This document shows positions 48,901 to 59,198 of a stretch of 64,000 bases of DNA, in pieces. The DNA is from Terebella lapidaria (Eukaryota; Annelida; Polychaeta; Terebellida; Terebellidae). Made by a program: the position numbers and the translations under genes. Numbering within the stretch: position 1 is the stretch's first letter; each line of letters begins with the position of its first letter. The notes beneath the pieces are model-generated. The model worked only from the letters and a program-made list of their open reading frames with translations, was not told the origin of the DNA and made no database searches. The stretch covers positions 1,240,001-1,304,000 of the forward strand of contig OX424556.1 in assembly GCA_949152475.1 (NCBI GenBank). The letters run 5' to 3'.

Positions 48901-49053
48901 ATTCCTTTGCTTTCCACAGCGTTTCTAATAGCCTCTAAGAGCGCTATTTGTTCTACTTTGGAACGCAGTTTCTCTTGAACTGTAGGGCTGCTGGACTCTG
49001 TCGTTTTTGCCCGATTCTTGTGCTTTCCACGGCGTTTGTATTAGCCTCTAAAG
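36916..49053. repeat. ~114-bp satellite, about 106 units, left arm of the foldback element
   Basis: Unit: GGGCTGCTGGACTCTGTCGT, TTTGTGCCCGATTCCTTTGC, TTTCTACAGCGTTTCTAATA, GCCTCTAAAAGCGCTATTTG, TTCTATTCTGGAACACACTT, TATCTCAAACTGTA. Three tail types (GGAATGTAATTTCTCTTGAA, GGAACACACTTTATCTCAAA, GGACCACAATCTCTCTTAAA) and two middle types (TTTGCTTTCTACAGCG, TTTGATTTCCACATCG) are shuffled. A GGAACGCAGCTTCTCT type dominates the right end (46.7-49 kb), which is also the most diverged part. Many units are 38 codons long, so long spurious ORFs arise in both strands. Confidence 0.96.
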
Positions 49054-49091
49054 GCTTTCACAGTCTTACCACATACTTGAATTAAAACTAC

Positions 49092-50362
49092 CTGGAGTCT
49101 CGTAACGAACGTCCATCGTGCAAGTCATAGGCTTGTTGTCTAGCTGATGCTTGACTTGTTCCATGTGGTTGCCATAGTACCTATCAATGGCTCTCCCGTA
49201 TATTTTCTGGGCTTTGTAGAAATTAGAGCTTTTCTCTATTTCTACTCCGATGAACCTCATCAACAAATACACAGAGCCGTAGGTAAGACCACATATCAGG
49301 GTAGCTATTTGAATGAGTAAGTGCGTGCTTGACTTTCTCCCGTAGTATTTGGATGACAACCACTTCTGCTGGTGCTTATTCTGAAACATAAAAAGGAAAC
49401 CTGTCAGCTATTTTACACGTAATAACATAATTCATGTATATAGAGCCAATCAAAAGTGTTTAGATAAATCATATTGTAAAAATTATCGCAATATAAATTG
49501 GCAAACGTACGTGACACTGGTATGTGAACTTGACAGCTGCTGGTAGGGGTGTTGACTTGATGGATGCAGGGTCCGTATGGCTGTCACATCCCTCTACACC
49601 TCATTTCTGGTTGACGATTAGGGCTTCCAGGCGTCCGTGGCTGACAATGACTTTTTTCTCACTGATGAGACGATACTCCGTCTGCCTATGAGGGTTGCTG
49701 TTAGAAAAAAAGCAGTTCGTTTTGTCACTCCGGAAATCATAATTTACAATTTTTTGGATAAATTATTGACAATGAACAAACTACGTGTACATGGCAATAA
49801 CAACAAAGGCTTTTCTACTCTGTAGTGTTTCATAAAATTTCGATATTTTCCTCAGTACACACACATATTTTACGTAGATTAGTATACATACACATCGCTG
49901 TGATCTTCCGTCTCCACTGCATCATCTAGCAACTCTTCTTCTCCTAAGACAGAGTCTGTGTCGTAGCCCTGTGTACAAGTGAATAACGTAGATTATCACC
50001 AAAGACTATTGCGACATGAGTCATCATACAGAACATAAACAAATACGCATACTTCCAGCGATTCACAGTGCTCATGACTTTAGATACATGTTGCACTCAA
50101 CCGTGTCAAATCACTCGCATGTCAAGCCCATGCAGTTGTACACGTATACATCATACCACACAACACAAACTGATAGCTGGATAGATAACTACTGTGTCGT
50201 ACATGAATGTATTTGTTTACAGTATTTACCGAAGTTTCATTTTACAACGATATCAAAGTATTTCCGATTCGAAGGAAATGAATGCTATTGGTGAGTATTA
50301 CTTACAATTTCACTATCATTCGGGGATACACCAGTTTGGCGAGCAGGCTGCGAAGTGTCCAT
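49092..50362 (-). pseudogene. Kolobok-like transposase remnant, four 5' exons
   Basis: Exons: 50362-50306 (ATG; MDTSQPARQTGVSPNDSEI, donor GTAAGT), 49968-49896 or so (GYDTDSVLGEEELLDDAVET, acidic), about 49591-49511 (SIKSTPLPAAVKFTYQCH, donor GTACGT) and 49380-49092 (NKHQQKWLSSKYYGR ... AQKIYGRAIDRYY ... CTMDVRYETPG, donor GTAGTT). The pattern (Cys/His then W-S-S, a hydrophobic segment, Q-K-Y, then DxRY-x-PG) matches, from memory, transposases found with THAP domains in the Kolobok group, the DxR being a candidate first catalytic Asp. The rest of the catalytic domain should follow leftward, but the satellite starts about 40 bp after the last donor, so the gene is truncated. Edges of exons 2 and 3 are uncertain. 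Confidence 0.6.
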
Positions 50363-51156
50363 GTCGCTGGCTATTACAACTGAAACGCATCAGTGATTTT
50401 GGTTTCTCATTTTATACCCGCTGAAACTCCAAAAGGCTGGGGGACTGTGGAGCAAACGCCGAGCCTCTCCGATGAAGGCCGAGTGGTTGTCGGCACAGTG
50501 TTCGGAAACGAGTGGCAAATAATACCGACGGAACACATGTAGCACAACATTTACTTTGTGCCTTTGATTTTTTTTTTACTACAATCTCTTCTTTTTATCG
50601 GGATTGTCCAGCTTTAAGGAAAAATTGTGGCCTGTATAGGCGCGCTCCACCTCAGCGCTTATCCCTTGCATGATCAAAGCGACTGGGGCTTCACCCCTAT
50701 TGTGATCACTACCACTGGCACTTGTTTCAGAGTTATATCAGGTTGTTGTTGTCCTGGCAGCTTGTGTGACCCGTGTTCAGTGAACCGTTAACAGGTAATT
50801 ACATTCTGGGCTTATTGTCCTCTTGCACGCTTTGTAGGCTAATTTACTTCTTAGTCGAGTATTGCTTGACACCGTTCGTTATGTCACCTTATTTTGTTTC
50901 TCGCGTTTCTGATTGTAGTTAATAACATACAGTGCAGACTTCTAGCAATTGTTTTGTGAAAAACTTGCGAGGCCAAAAATGTTTTTGGTGTAAGATTCCA
51001 CAACCACGTTCACGGAATAAGCCGTGTTTTTACCACGTACTGTACATATTGTGTGAAAAGCAAAACATAGCAGCGCTGTAGAGACCCGGAGAATCACAAC
51101 CAAAAACCAGTCCAACGCCTCTGACAGGAAGACACATTCGCTTGAACATTTCATAA
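50363..51156. other. Unique central DNA of the foldback element
   Basis: It lies upstream of the transposase remnant and should have held its promoter. No other ORF or repeat could be recognised. Confidence 0.4.
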
Positions 51157-51164
51157 GTGCCACC

Positions 51165-52140
51165 GCGGCTCACACTGCATTCCACAATAGAACCAATAGC
51201 GCTTTTAGAGGCGATTAGAAACGCTGTAGAAACGCAGGAAATCTACCCCTCCCAAGGCCCACACACACTTCTGTGGCGCAGGGGCAATATTTCCCCACTC
51301 CTCCCCCCCACCCCGGCCTCTCCTTCCCCAAGCCCCCTGGAGACAGATTTTATTGAACATTTTCTAAGTTCCAACGGGAGTTACACAGCGTTCCAGAATA
51401 TACCAATTAGCGCCTTTATAGGCTATTGGAAACGCTGTAACAGGAAATCAGGCAAAAAGTCCAGCGCCCCTAACAGATAGACAGATTTGCTTCAAATTTT
51501 CTAAGTTCCAACGGGAGTTACGCTGCGTGCCAGAATAGAACCAATAGCGCTTTTAGAGGCGATTAGAAACGCTGTAGAAACGCAGGAAATCTACCCCTCC
51601 CAAGGCCCACACACACTTCTGTGGCGCAGGGGCAATATTTCCCCACTCCTCCCCCCCACCCCGGCCTCTCCTTCCCCAAGCCCCCTGGAGACAGATTTTA
51701 TTGAACATTTTCTAAGTTCCAACGGGAGTTACACAGCGTTCCAGAATATACCAATTAGCGCCTTTATAGGCTATTGGAAACGCTGTAACAGGAAATCAGG
51801 CAAAAAGTCCAGCGCCCCTAACAGATAGACAGATTTGCTTCAAATTTTCTAAGTTCCAACGGGAGTTACGCTGCGTGCCAGAATAGAACAAATAGCGCTT
51901 TTAGAGGCTATTAGAAACGCCGTAGAAACCCAAGAAGTCAGGCAAAAAAAAACAGAGTCCAGCGGCCTTGTACAAGGAAAAACACCCCAAAACGGCAGAG
52001 TCCAGCAGCCCTACAGCTGTTCAACAGGCCAACGGTTTAAGAGAAAAAGCTGGTAAATTGACTGAGTCCCCAGGCAAATAACCTCGGGTTCCAGAATAGA
52101 ACAAATAGCACTTTTAGAGGCTATTTGAAACGCTGTAGAA
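51165..52140. repeat. Right arm of the foldback element with a 348-bp direct duplication
   Basis: Segments such as AATAGAACCAATAGCGCTTT, TAGAGGCGATTAGAAACGCT, GTAGAAACGCAGG are reverse-complement copies of the left-arm satellite unit. A 348-bp block starting near 51186 is repeated from 51534. It includes a C-rich insert (CACTCCTCCCCCCCACCCCG) absent from the left arm. Further single units lie at about 51885-52035 and 52088-52170. Confidence 0.85.
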
Positions 52141-52429
52141 ACCCAGGAAATCAGGCAAGAATGACAAAGTCCAACCCCTACCTTCCCAAGGCCCACAAAC
52201 ACTTCAGACGGGCACGGGCGATATTTCCCCACTACTCTCCCTCCCCCGTCCCTCATCGAGTCGCGCCCTCCCCCCCCCCCCCCCCCGACCCCTGCTTTCC
52301 CCAACACGCTGACCTCCCCACTCCCCTTCCCTTTTTCTCCTGCGTTCAGCCTGTTACCATAGTAGCTGTTTTAGAAAGATTTCTTCTAAAATAGCACTTT
52401 GGGCGCTATTGTACAATACCGCACCTTAA

Positions 52430-53158
52430 TGGAAGCCACAGGGGGTTTCAATTCTGCAGTCAAGGGAGGACCAAACACAAGCTCAAAAGCCACCACGAAC
52501 GACGAGTTGAGAAATCAAGGGACGGAATGAGGACCTGTGGAATATTGATAGTCACAGCTTAGCGGGGTTTTCCAGCTTCAGTCATGTTCTAAGCGTGGGG
52601 ACACCGACGTTTACCTACGTCGTCGGCGTCATAGGCGGTGGCCACTGGACGACCACGCTTCTAGCGGTTGTATATGGTTCGCTATATCTGGGTGGTTCCT
52701 TTGCGAGTTTCTCCTCCGGGGAAGAAATCAAGAGCACGGGAAGAGGGTAGCCGCACCACAGGTCCGCCCCCCCCCCCCTCCTGTGCCCCCAATGGGCTGG
52801 CGCCGTCGTGAAGTATACGTTTAGAAAGGTCGGGGAGTTGTTTCCGCTGTGATGGCGACGTTTACGAAAGGGAGAAGTTGATCATGAGTCGATGGCATGG
52901 CAGCCGTCAAAACGTGAAAAATGTTTCGACGCGTCAGTGATGCTCGGTGCTGAGTAAGAAGAGTCGTCGCTGTCGGCTGTCCGGTGTCATGATTACCTCA
53001 AGGGATGACTGAAGCGTGGTGCGTGGAAAAAGTTCGCAGGTGCATGGTAAAGCAAGTTGCACGACAGTGGATACTTGTTGGAAGTTTGAAACCTCTCGTG
53101 TTGTGACTTGTTACGTAAACCGCGTGGTTTTCCTGGCCTGTGACATCCATCACGGAAG
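52430..53158. other. Spacer between foldback element and assembly gap
   Basis: Moderately GC-rich DNA with no recognisable gene. A short hydrophobic reading (YVVGVIGGGHWTTTLLAVVY, about 52614-52675) has no supporting splice or family evidence. A C-run occurs near 52768. Confidence 0.4.
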
Positions 53159-53358
53159 NNNNNNNNNNNNNNNNNNNNNNNNNNNNNNNNNNNNNNNNNN
53201 NNNNNNNNNNNNNNNNNNNNNNNNNNNNNNNNNNNNNNNNNNNNNNNNNNNNNNNNNNNNNNNNNNNNNNNNNNNNNNNNNNNNNNNNNNNNNNNNNNNN
53301 NNNNNNNNNNNNNNNNNNNNNNNNNNNNNNNNNNNNNNNNNNNNNNNNNNNNNNNNNN
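53159..53358. other. Assembly gap, 200 N
   Basis: A run of exactly 200 N, probably a placeholder of unknown true length, directly at the left edge of the 22-bp satellite. The satellite is therefore probably longer than shown. Confidence 0.97.
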
Positions 53359-54622
53359 ATCTGCGTGTGTAGGACCGCCAATCTGCGTGTGTAGGACCGC
53401 CAATCTGCATGTATAGGACCGCCAATCTGTGTGTGTAAGACCGCCAATCTGCATGTGTAGGACCGCCAATCTGCGTGTGTAGGACCGCCAATCTGCGTGC
53501 GTAGGACCGCCAATCTGCGTGTGTAGGACCGCCAATCTGCGTGTGTAGGACCGCCAATCTGCATGTATAGGACCGCCAATCTGCGTGTGTAGGACCGCCA
53601 ATCTGCGTGTGTAGGACCGCGAATCTGCGTGTGTAGGACCGCCAATCTGCGTGTGTAGGACCGCCAATCTGCGTGTGTAGGACCGCCAATCTGCATGTAT
53701 AGGACCGTCAATCTGCGTGTGTAGGACCGCCAATCTGCATGTATAGGACCGCCAATCTGCGTGTGTAGGACCGCCAATCTGCGTGTGTAGGACCGCCAAT
53801 CTGCGTGTATAGGACCGCCAATCTGCATGTGTAGGACCGCCAATCTGCATGTATAGGACCGCCAATCTGCGTGTATAGGACCGCCAATCTGCGTGTGTAG
53901 GACCGCCAATCTGCGTGTGTAGGACCGCCAATCTGCGTGTGTAGGACCGCCAATCTGCATGTGTAGGACCGCCAATCTGCGTGTGTAGGACCGTCAATCT
54001 GCATGTATAGGACCGCCAATCTGCGTGTGTAGGACCGCCAATCTGCGTGTGTAGGACCGCCAATCTGCGTGTGTAGGACCGCCAATCTGCATGTATAGGA
54101 CCGCCAATCTGCATGTATAGGACCGCCAATCTGCGTGTGTAGGACCGCCAATCTGCGTGTGTAGGACCGCCAATCTGCGTGTGTAGGACCGCCAATCTGC
54201 ATGTATAGGACCGCCAATCTGCATGTGTAGGACCGCCAATCTGCATGTGTAGGACCGCCAATCTGCGTGTGTAGGACCGCCAATCTGCATGTGTAGGACC
54301 GCCTATCTGCATGTGTAGGACCGCCAATCTGCGTGTGTAGGACCGCCAATCTGCATGTGTAGGACCGCCAATCTGCATGTGTAGGACCGCCAATCTGCGT
54401 GTGTAGGACCGCCAATCTGCGTGTGTAGGACCGCCAATCTGCATGTATAGGACCGCCAATCTGCATGTGTAGGACCGCCAATCTGCATGTGTAGGACCGC
54501 CAATCTGCGTGTGTAGGACCGCCAATCTGCGTGTGTAGGACCGCCAATCTGCGTGTGTAGGACCGCCAATCTGCGTGTGTAGGACCGCCAATCTGCATGT
54601 GTAGGACCGCCAATCTGCGTGT
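53359..54622. repeat. 22-bp minisatellite, about 57 units visible
   Basis: Unit GTGTAGGACCGCCAATCTGC followed by GT (or AT), varying almost only at GCGT/GCAT and GTGT/GTAT. Since 22 is not a multiple of three, the minus strand reads through in all frames as the same 22-residue cycle (HADWRSYTRRLAVLHTQIGG). The long ORFs are artefacts and there is no evidence of a protein. Confidence 0.96.
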
Positions 54623-55237
54623 GACCCCATTTTGACTTGCAACAATCGGAGGCCAATAACGAGTCCATATTGTGATTTTGCATGTTAACGAAATGTTCCC
54701 AGATATTCAGTAGTACATTTATGTGTTATTTGGATTCTTCTGGAAATGGTATATTTTGATTTCAGTATGACAGAATGTACGTATATTCCAATTGTTTATA
54801 TAGAACCATGTACCATTGTAGGTCATATTCCTTTTTGAAGCAATTCATATGCTACTTGCAACATTTTTTTCCATCAAAAACTATATGGAAATCCAAGCGA
54901 TCGTATGGGCGTATTTGAAGACGCCACGTAAACAATCGCCCTGACGATTATACACCCTTGGGCCCCTTTGATTCAGCATACTGCACAATAGTGCATCAAA
55001 TGCATCTGTGATTTAGACGATTATGTTAATGTTTGGTTCCATCGTGGCTCATCTTACTGCATAATCAATAAAGTGCGATCAATAAAACTCTAATAAATAA
55101 AGTGCAATCAATACAATTCTTTCTAACTGGATTTGACAATGTCCGCCCCTATTGCCGACAGTATGGCTACTTGAATATGTGGTAATATGTGGGCTGTTTT
55201 CCTGTTCCAAGATCTCGTATTATGGAAATGGTGAAAG
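54623..55237. other. Spacer between two satellites
   Basis: AT-rich DNA. Two AATAAA words near 55067 and 55096 stand in a short local repeat (CAATAAAGTGCAATCAATA-like). No gene seen. Confidence 0.35.
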
Positions 55238-57045
55238 GGCGTACACCTCACGGCAGACACTATATTCGTCCAGTCTCTACAGTTACTCTCTAGAACTGAT
55301 CATCTTCGGGGTTCAGTGGTGTGTCTCTCAGGGCACAAATCTCATATCACAAAATTGCTCCTCATGGCAGACACTTTATTCGTCAATTCGCTACAGTTAC
55401 TCTCTAGAACTGCTCATCTTCGGGGTTCAGTCACTGTGGTGTGTCTCTCAACGCACAAATCTCATATCGTAGTCTTACTCCTCACGGCAGACACTTGATT
55501 CATCAAGTCTCTACAGTTACTCTCTAGAACTGCTCATCTTTGGTGTTCAGTGGTGTCTCAGGGCACAAATCTCATATCACAGTCTTACTCCTCACGGCAG
55601 ACACTTGATTCATCAAGTCTCTACAGTTACTCTCTAGAACTACTCATCTTTGGTGTTCAGTGGTGTCTCAGGGCACAAATCTCATATCACAGTCTTACTC
55701 CTCACGGCAGACACTTGATTCATCAAGTCTCTACAGTTCCTCTCTAGAACTGCTCATCTTTGGGGTTCAGTGGTGTGTCTCTCGGGGTACAAATCTCATA
55801 TCGCAGTCTTACTCCTCACGGCAGACACTTGATTCATCAAGTCTCTACAGTTACTCTCTAGAACTACTCATCTTTGGTGTTCAGTGGTGTCTCAGGGCAC
55901 AAATCTCATATCACAGTCTTACTCCTCACGGCAGACACTTGATTCATCAAGTCTCTACAGTTACTCTCTAGAACTACTCATCTTTGGTGTTCAGTGGTGT
56001 CTCAGGGCACAAATCTCATATCACAGTCTTACTCCTCACGGCAGACACTTGATTCATCAAGTCTCTACAGTTCCTCTCTAGAACTGCTCATCTTTGGGGT
56101 TCAGTGGTGTGTCTCTCGGGGTACAAATCTCATATCGCAGTCTTACTCCTTACGGCAGACACTTGATTCATCAAGTCTCTACAGTTCCTTTCTAGAACTC
56201 CTCATCTTTCGGGTTCAGTGGTGTGTCTCTCAGGGCACAAATCTCATATCACAAAATTGCTCCTCATGGCAGACACTTTATTCGTCCAGTCTCTACAGTT
56301 CCTTTCTAGAACTCCTCATCTTTGGTGTTCAGTGGTGTGTCTCGGGGTACAAATCTCATATCACAAAATTGGTCCTCAAGGCAGACACTTGATTCATCAA
56401 GTCTCTACAGTTACTCTCTAGAACTGCTCATCTTTGGGGTTCAGTGGTGTGTCTCGGGGCACAAATCTCATATCACAATCTTACTCCTCACGGCAGACAC
56501 TCGATTCATCAAGTCTCTACAGTTCCTTTCTAGAACTCCTCATCTTTGGGGTTCAGTGGTGTGTCTCGGGGTACAAATCTCATATCACAAAATTGGTCCT
56601 CAAGGCAGACACTTGATTCATCAAGTCTCTACAGTTACTCTCTAGAACTGCTCATCTTTGGGGTTCAGTGGTGTGTCTCTCGGGGCACAAATCTCATATC
56701 GCAGTCTTACTCCTTACGGCAGACACTTGATTCATCAAGTCTCTACAGTTCCTCTCTAGAACTGCTCATCTTCAGGGTTCAGTGGTTGTCTCTCAGGGCA
56801 CAAATCTCATATCGCAGTCATACTCCTTACGGCAGACACTTGATTCATCAAGTCTCTACAGTTACTCTCTAGAACTCCTCATCATTGGGGTTCAGTGGTG
56901 TGTCTCTCAGCGCACAAATCTCATATCGCAGTCTTACTCCTTACGGCAGACACTTGATTCATCAAGTCTCTACAGTTACTCTCTAGAACTGCTTATCTTC
57001 GGGGTTCAGTGGTGTGTCTCTCAGGGTACAAATCTCATATTGTTC
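55238..57045. repeat. ~112-bp minisatellite, about 16 units
   Basis: Unit: CTCTACAGTTACTCTCTAGA, ACTGCTCATCTTTGGGGTTC, AGTGGTGTGTCTCTCGGGGC, ACAAATCTCATATCGCAGTC, TTACTCCTCACGGCAGACAC, TTGATTCATCAAGT. Length varies (about 108-117 bp) through GTGTGTCTC/GTGTCTC differences. The first two units, with TTCGTCCAG or TTCGTCAAT in place of TTCATCAAG, are the most divergent. ORFs within it are repeat artefacts. Confidence 0.94.
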
Positions 57046-57661
57046 ATAGGCGACGATAGTTACTGGTAGTTTCCAGGATAACAATGTACAACTGGCGGAA
57101 TACTAGCACCGAATATTTTGAATTTAAACAGTTTAAAGGAAGAGAAAATTGTCAGAAGAATCCCTGAAACTAAGAACCTGAACTGGCATTCAATAATCAC
57201 ATTCGAAAGTCCAAAACGATAGAAACCGGGGGAACGGATACCAACCACTGAAATGGAGTAATTGTACATCTTTTTTCTGTTGTGAAATATATCCCTGTTT
57301 TTCTGCAGTGGATTCTCTGAGAGGGAAAGTTGTCTGGAAAGCGAATAAACACAGTGAGTGCGAGGAAATGCGATTCAGAATGTGAGGGAATGCAATAAGA
57401 TTGCAAGGGAACGCGAGGAAACGCGATAACAAAGTGCCATAAAATATTTCTTTCATGTCCTCTCAGCTATTTTCTGTCTCGTGGACGTGACTGTTGTCAT
57501 TTGATAGTAGTAATTAGAATAATCAGCCCATCAGAATCAACTATGTTTAAGGATACATCCCCACATTCACTGTAGTCCCAGAGGAAGTCTGGAAGGGCAG
57601 TTGAGGAGAGATGTCGTACTTAACCAGCCTCAACCAGCCGATGACATGATCGAATACATCA
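57046..57661. other. Spacer, no gene seen
   Basis: AT-rich sequence with degenerate short words (AACGCGAGGAAACGCGATAA near 57410). Minus-strand ORFs here have no protein-like composition. Confidence 0.35.
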
Positions 57662-58051
57662 CTCATTCCTATCTATGGCAGTAAATGATGAACGCATCGT
57701 CTTGGATTTCCTAGGCAGAAAAGTTTTTATCGAGGTAATACCACAAATACAACAGATTGCAATAGGAACAATAGAAAAAGTAAAAACAGACTTTGGAACG
57801 GAAACGAACCCAACAACAGTTATATCAAAACTGGCCTGATGAAAACAGACAGTACCCAAAATATAGTCGCCATTGTACAGTTTGATTGAATTAGTATATA
57901 ATAGACCGACACCAGGCCAAACCAAGCAACTTTGGAGAATATGTACCGAATCACAGCCGAAATGCTTCTGAGTTGATGGGACAGAATTAAAATTCACCAA
58001 CAGTAACACCGTCTCGGTCGTAGGAATTATGCATATATGACCATTATGCAT
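57662..58051 (-). pseudogene. Possible rhodopsin-type GPCR fragment (TM4 to third cytoplasmic loop)
   Basis: A 130-codon minus-strand frame. Residues ~40-60 (SCLVWPGVGLLYTN) resemble TM4 with its Trp. A following Cys (LGTVCFHQ) would suit the second extracellular loop. VFTFSIVPIAICCICGITSI with its Pro resembles TM5, and FLPRKSKTMRSSFTAIDRNE a basic third loop. A stop follows at once and no TM3 DRY or TM6-TM7 is seen nearby, so if real it is a relic or a lone exon. It could also be chance hydrophobic sequence. Confidence 0.3.
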
Positions 58052-59198
58052 ATATCAGCTGCTGTACAACAAGAATATAATGATTACAATAAAAACATTT
58101 ATGAAACATTTATTTGATTAAAAACGAAACCCGATAAAACACTCATTATCCAAAGTCATTCATTTCGAGCCGTAGCTATAGTTTTGTTATCCAAAATCCC
58201 AATATATACAATCGGTTGATGCAAACACTGTAGCTGCTGGGTTGTGATGTCTGCTTAATTCAGACATCTATGCGAACGTCATGTGTTGCTGACATTTTAA
58301 TGACGTATGGTTATAAGGCATTAGCGTAAAATCCCGACTTCGTGTCTGCATGCTTCATTTTATGGTAATTGACATCCACGGTCTTCCAGCTGCTCCATGA
58401 AAAGTTTGCTTGAAGCTGTAAATGCAGATGTGATTCCATTAGCGAGGAGGCACTCCTTGGAGATACTGCTTACGTGCTACATTCCTTATGACAGATTATC
58501 TGATTCCGAATCCATTAACGTGGTTTTGAACTTATCGTCACATCGGTTCATAAAAATAAACACCGGCAGAGCTTGCTTTGAGTTTCTGCTAAACAAAATT
58601 AAGCAAATTCCTTCTCTCTACATAACTCATAGCGATATCAAAAATCGTATCCTTCATTCTGCATAATAAATAACATATAATTGGATTCATGTTCATAAAA
58701 CGGACATAATGACGGACATTGTTTCATGTTCGTATTACTGATTAATTCCTCATAATTGCTCTGGATAAGTGGGGGAAAAGCTGAGTGTTTATACAGGTGG
58801 GTACACATGGCTGTTTTTGATTTGGAATTGCTTTGCAACATGTTCTAGTGTAAACAGGTAGATTCAATTATCGTGTTGGCACATGGGATTCTCGCCATAA
58901 TTTGTATAACGGATTCATCGACTATTTCTTGTCGGAGAAAACTAGATATTTTGTACTTTTTCAGCACGTGGATGAAAAAAGGTCCCACGGTCAATTTCAT
59001 ACTGTACAACGAGCCGTAAATATTACATTCCTTTTGGAATATCCAATATTAGAGTGCGATGACACTGATCGTACAAAAATCATCAGCTGATCGTCAGCTC
59101 GTCATTAGAGCGCGATGACGAGCTGATCGTACAAAAAAGTCGGAACTGTATTGACATCACATCAATCGAATAGCTGGAAGATAGAAGGAAGCACCAGG
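58052..59198. other. AT-rich region, ancient sequence pair with 62.6-63.2 kb
   Basis: No convincing gene. An 89-codon plus-strand ORF (58397-58666, MKSLLEAVNADVIPLARRHS...) shows no known domain. From about 58460 to 59080 the DNA is diverged but collinear with 62590-63180 (shared words: GACAGATWATCTG, TACACATGGYTGT, AATTGCTCTGGA). Confidence 0.4.

Larger units (their letters stand above)
36806..52425. mobile_element. Giant 15.6-kb foldback DNA transposon, TTAA-type (Kolobok-like)
   Basis: The termini are GGTGCGGTATT and its inverted copy AATACCGCACC, flanked by GTAA (36802-36805) and TTAA (52426-52429), a TTAA duplication with one changed base. The left arm is a 12-kb satellite. The right arm (51165-52140) carries inverted copies of the same unit. 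The centre holds transposase exons on the minus strand. Outer subterminal DNA repeats GCTATT words at both ends. TTAA targets and this transposase type suggest Kolobok. The size is far above usual, because of satellite growth in one arm. Confidence 0.7.

Noticed and set aside
36916-49053. Series of ORFs with FLIASKSAICSILEHTLSQT repeats on both strands
   Set aside because: The 114-bp unit happens to be 38 codons; frames are broken irregularly by unit-length changes and nothing resembles a known repeat protein.
49637-49825. Plus-strand 62-codon ORF in the foldback element
   Set aside because: Lies antisense to the third transposase exon and its flanking intron and has no recognisable features.
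52600-52720. Hydrophobic reading that could be a membrane exon
   Set aside because: No acceptor/donor pair in phase and no family resemblance.
52993-54683. Minus-strand ORFs up to 550 codons (HADWRSYTRRLAVLHTQIGG cycle)
   Set aside because: A 22-bp unit without stops gives the same cycle in all three frames. Some ORFs run through the N gap.
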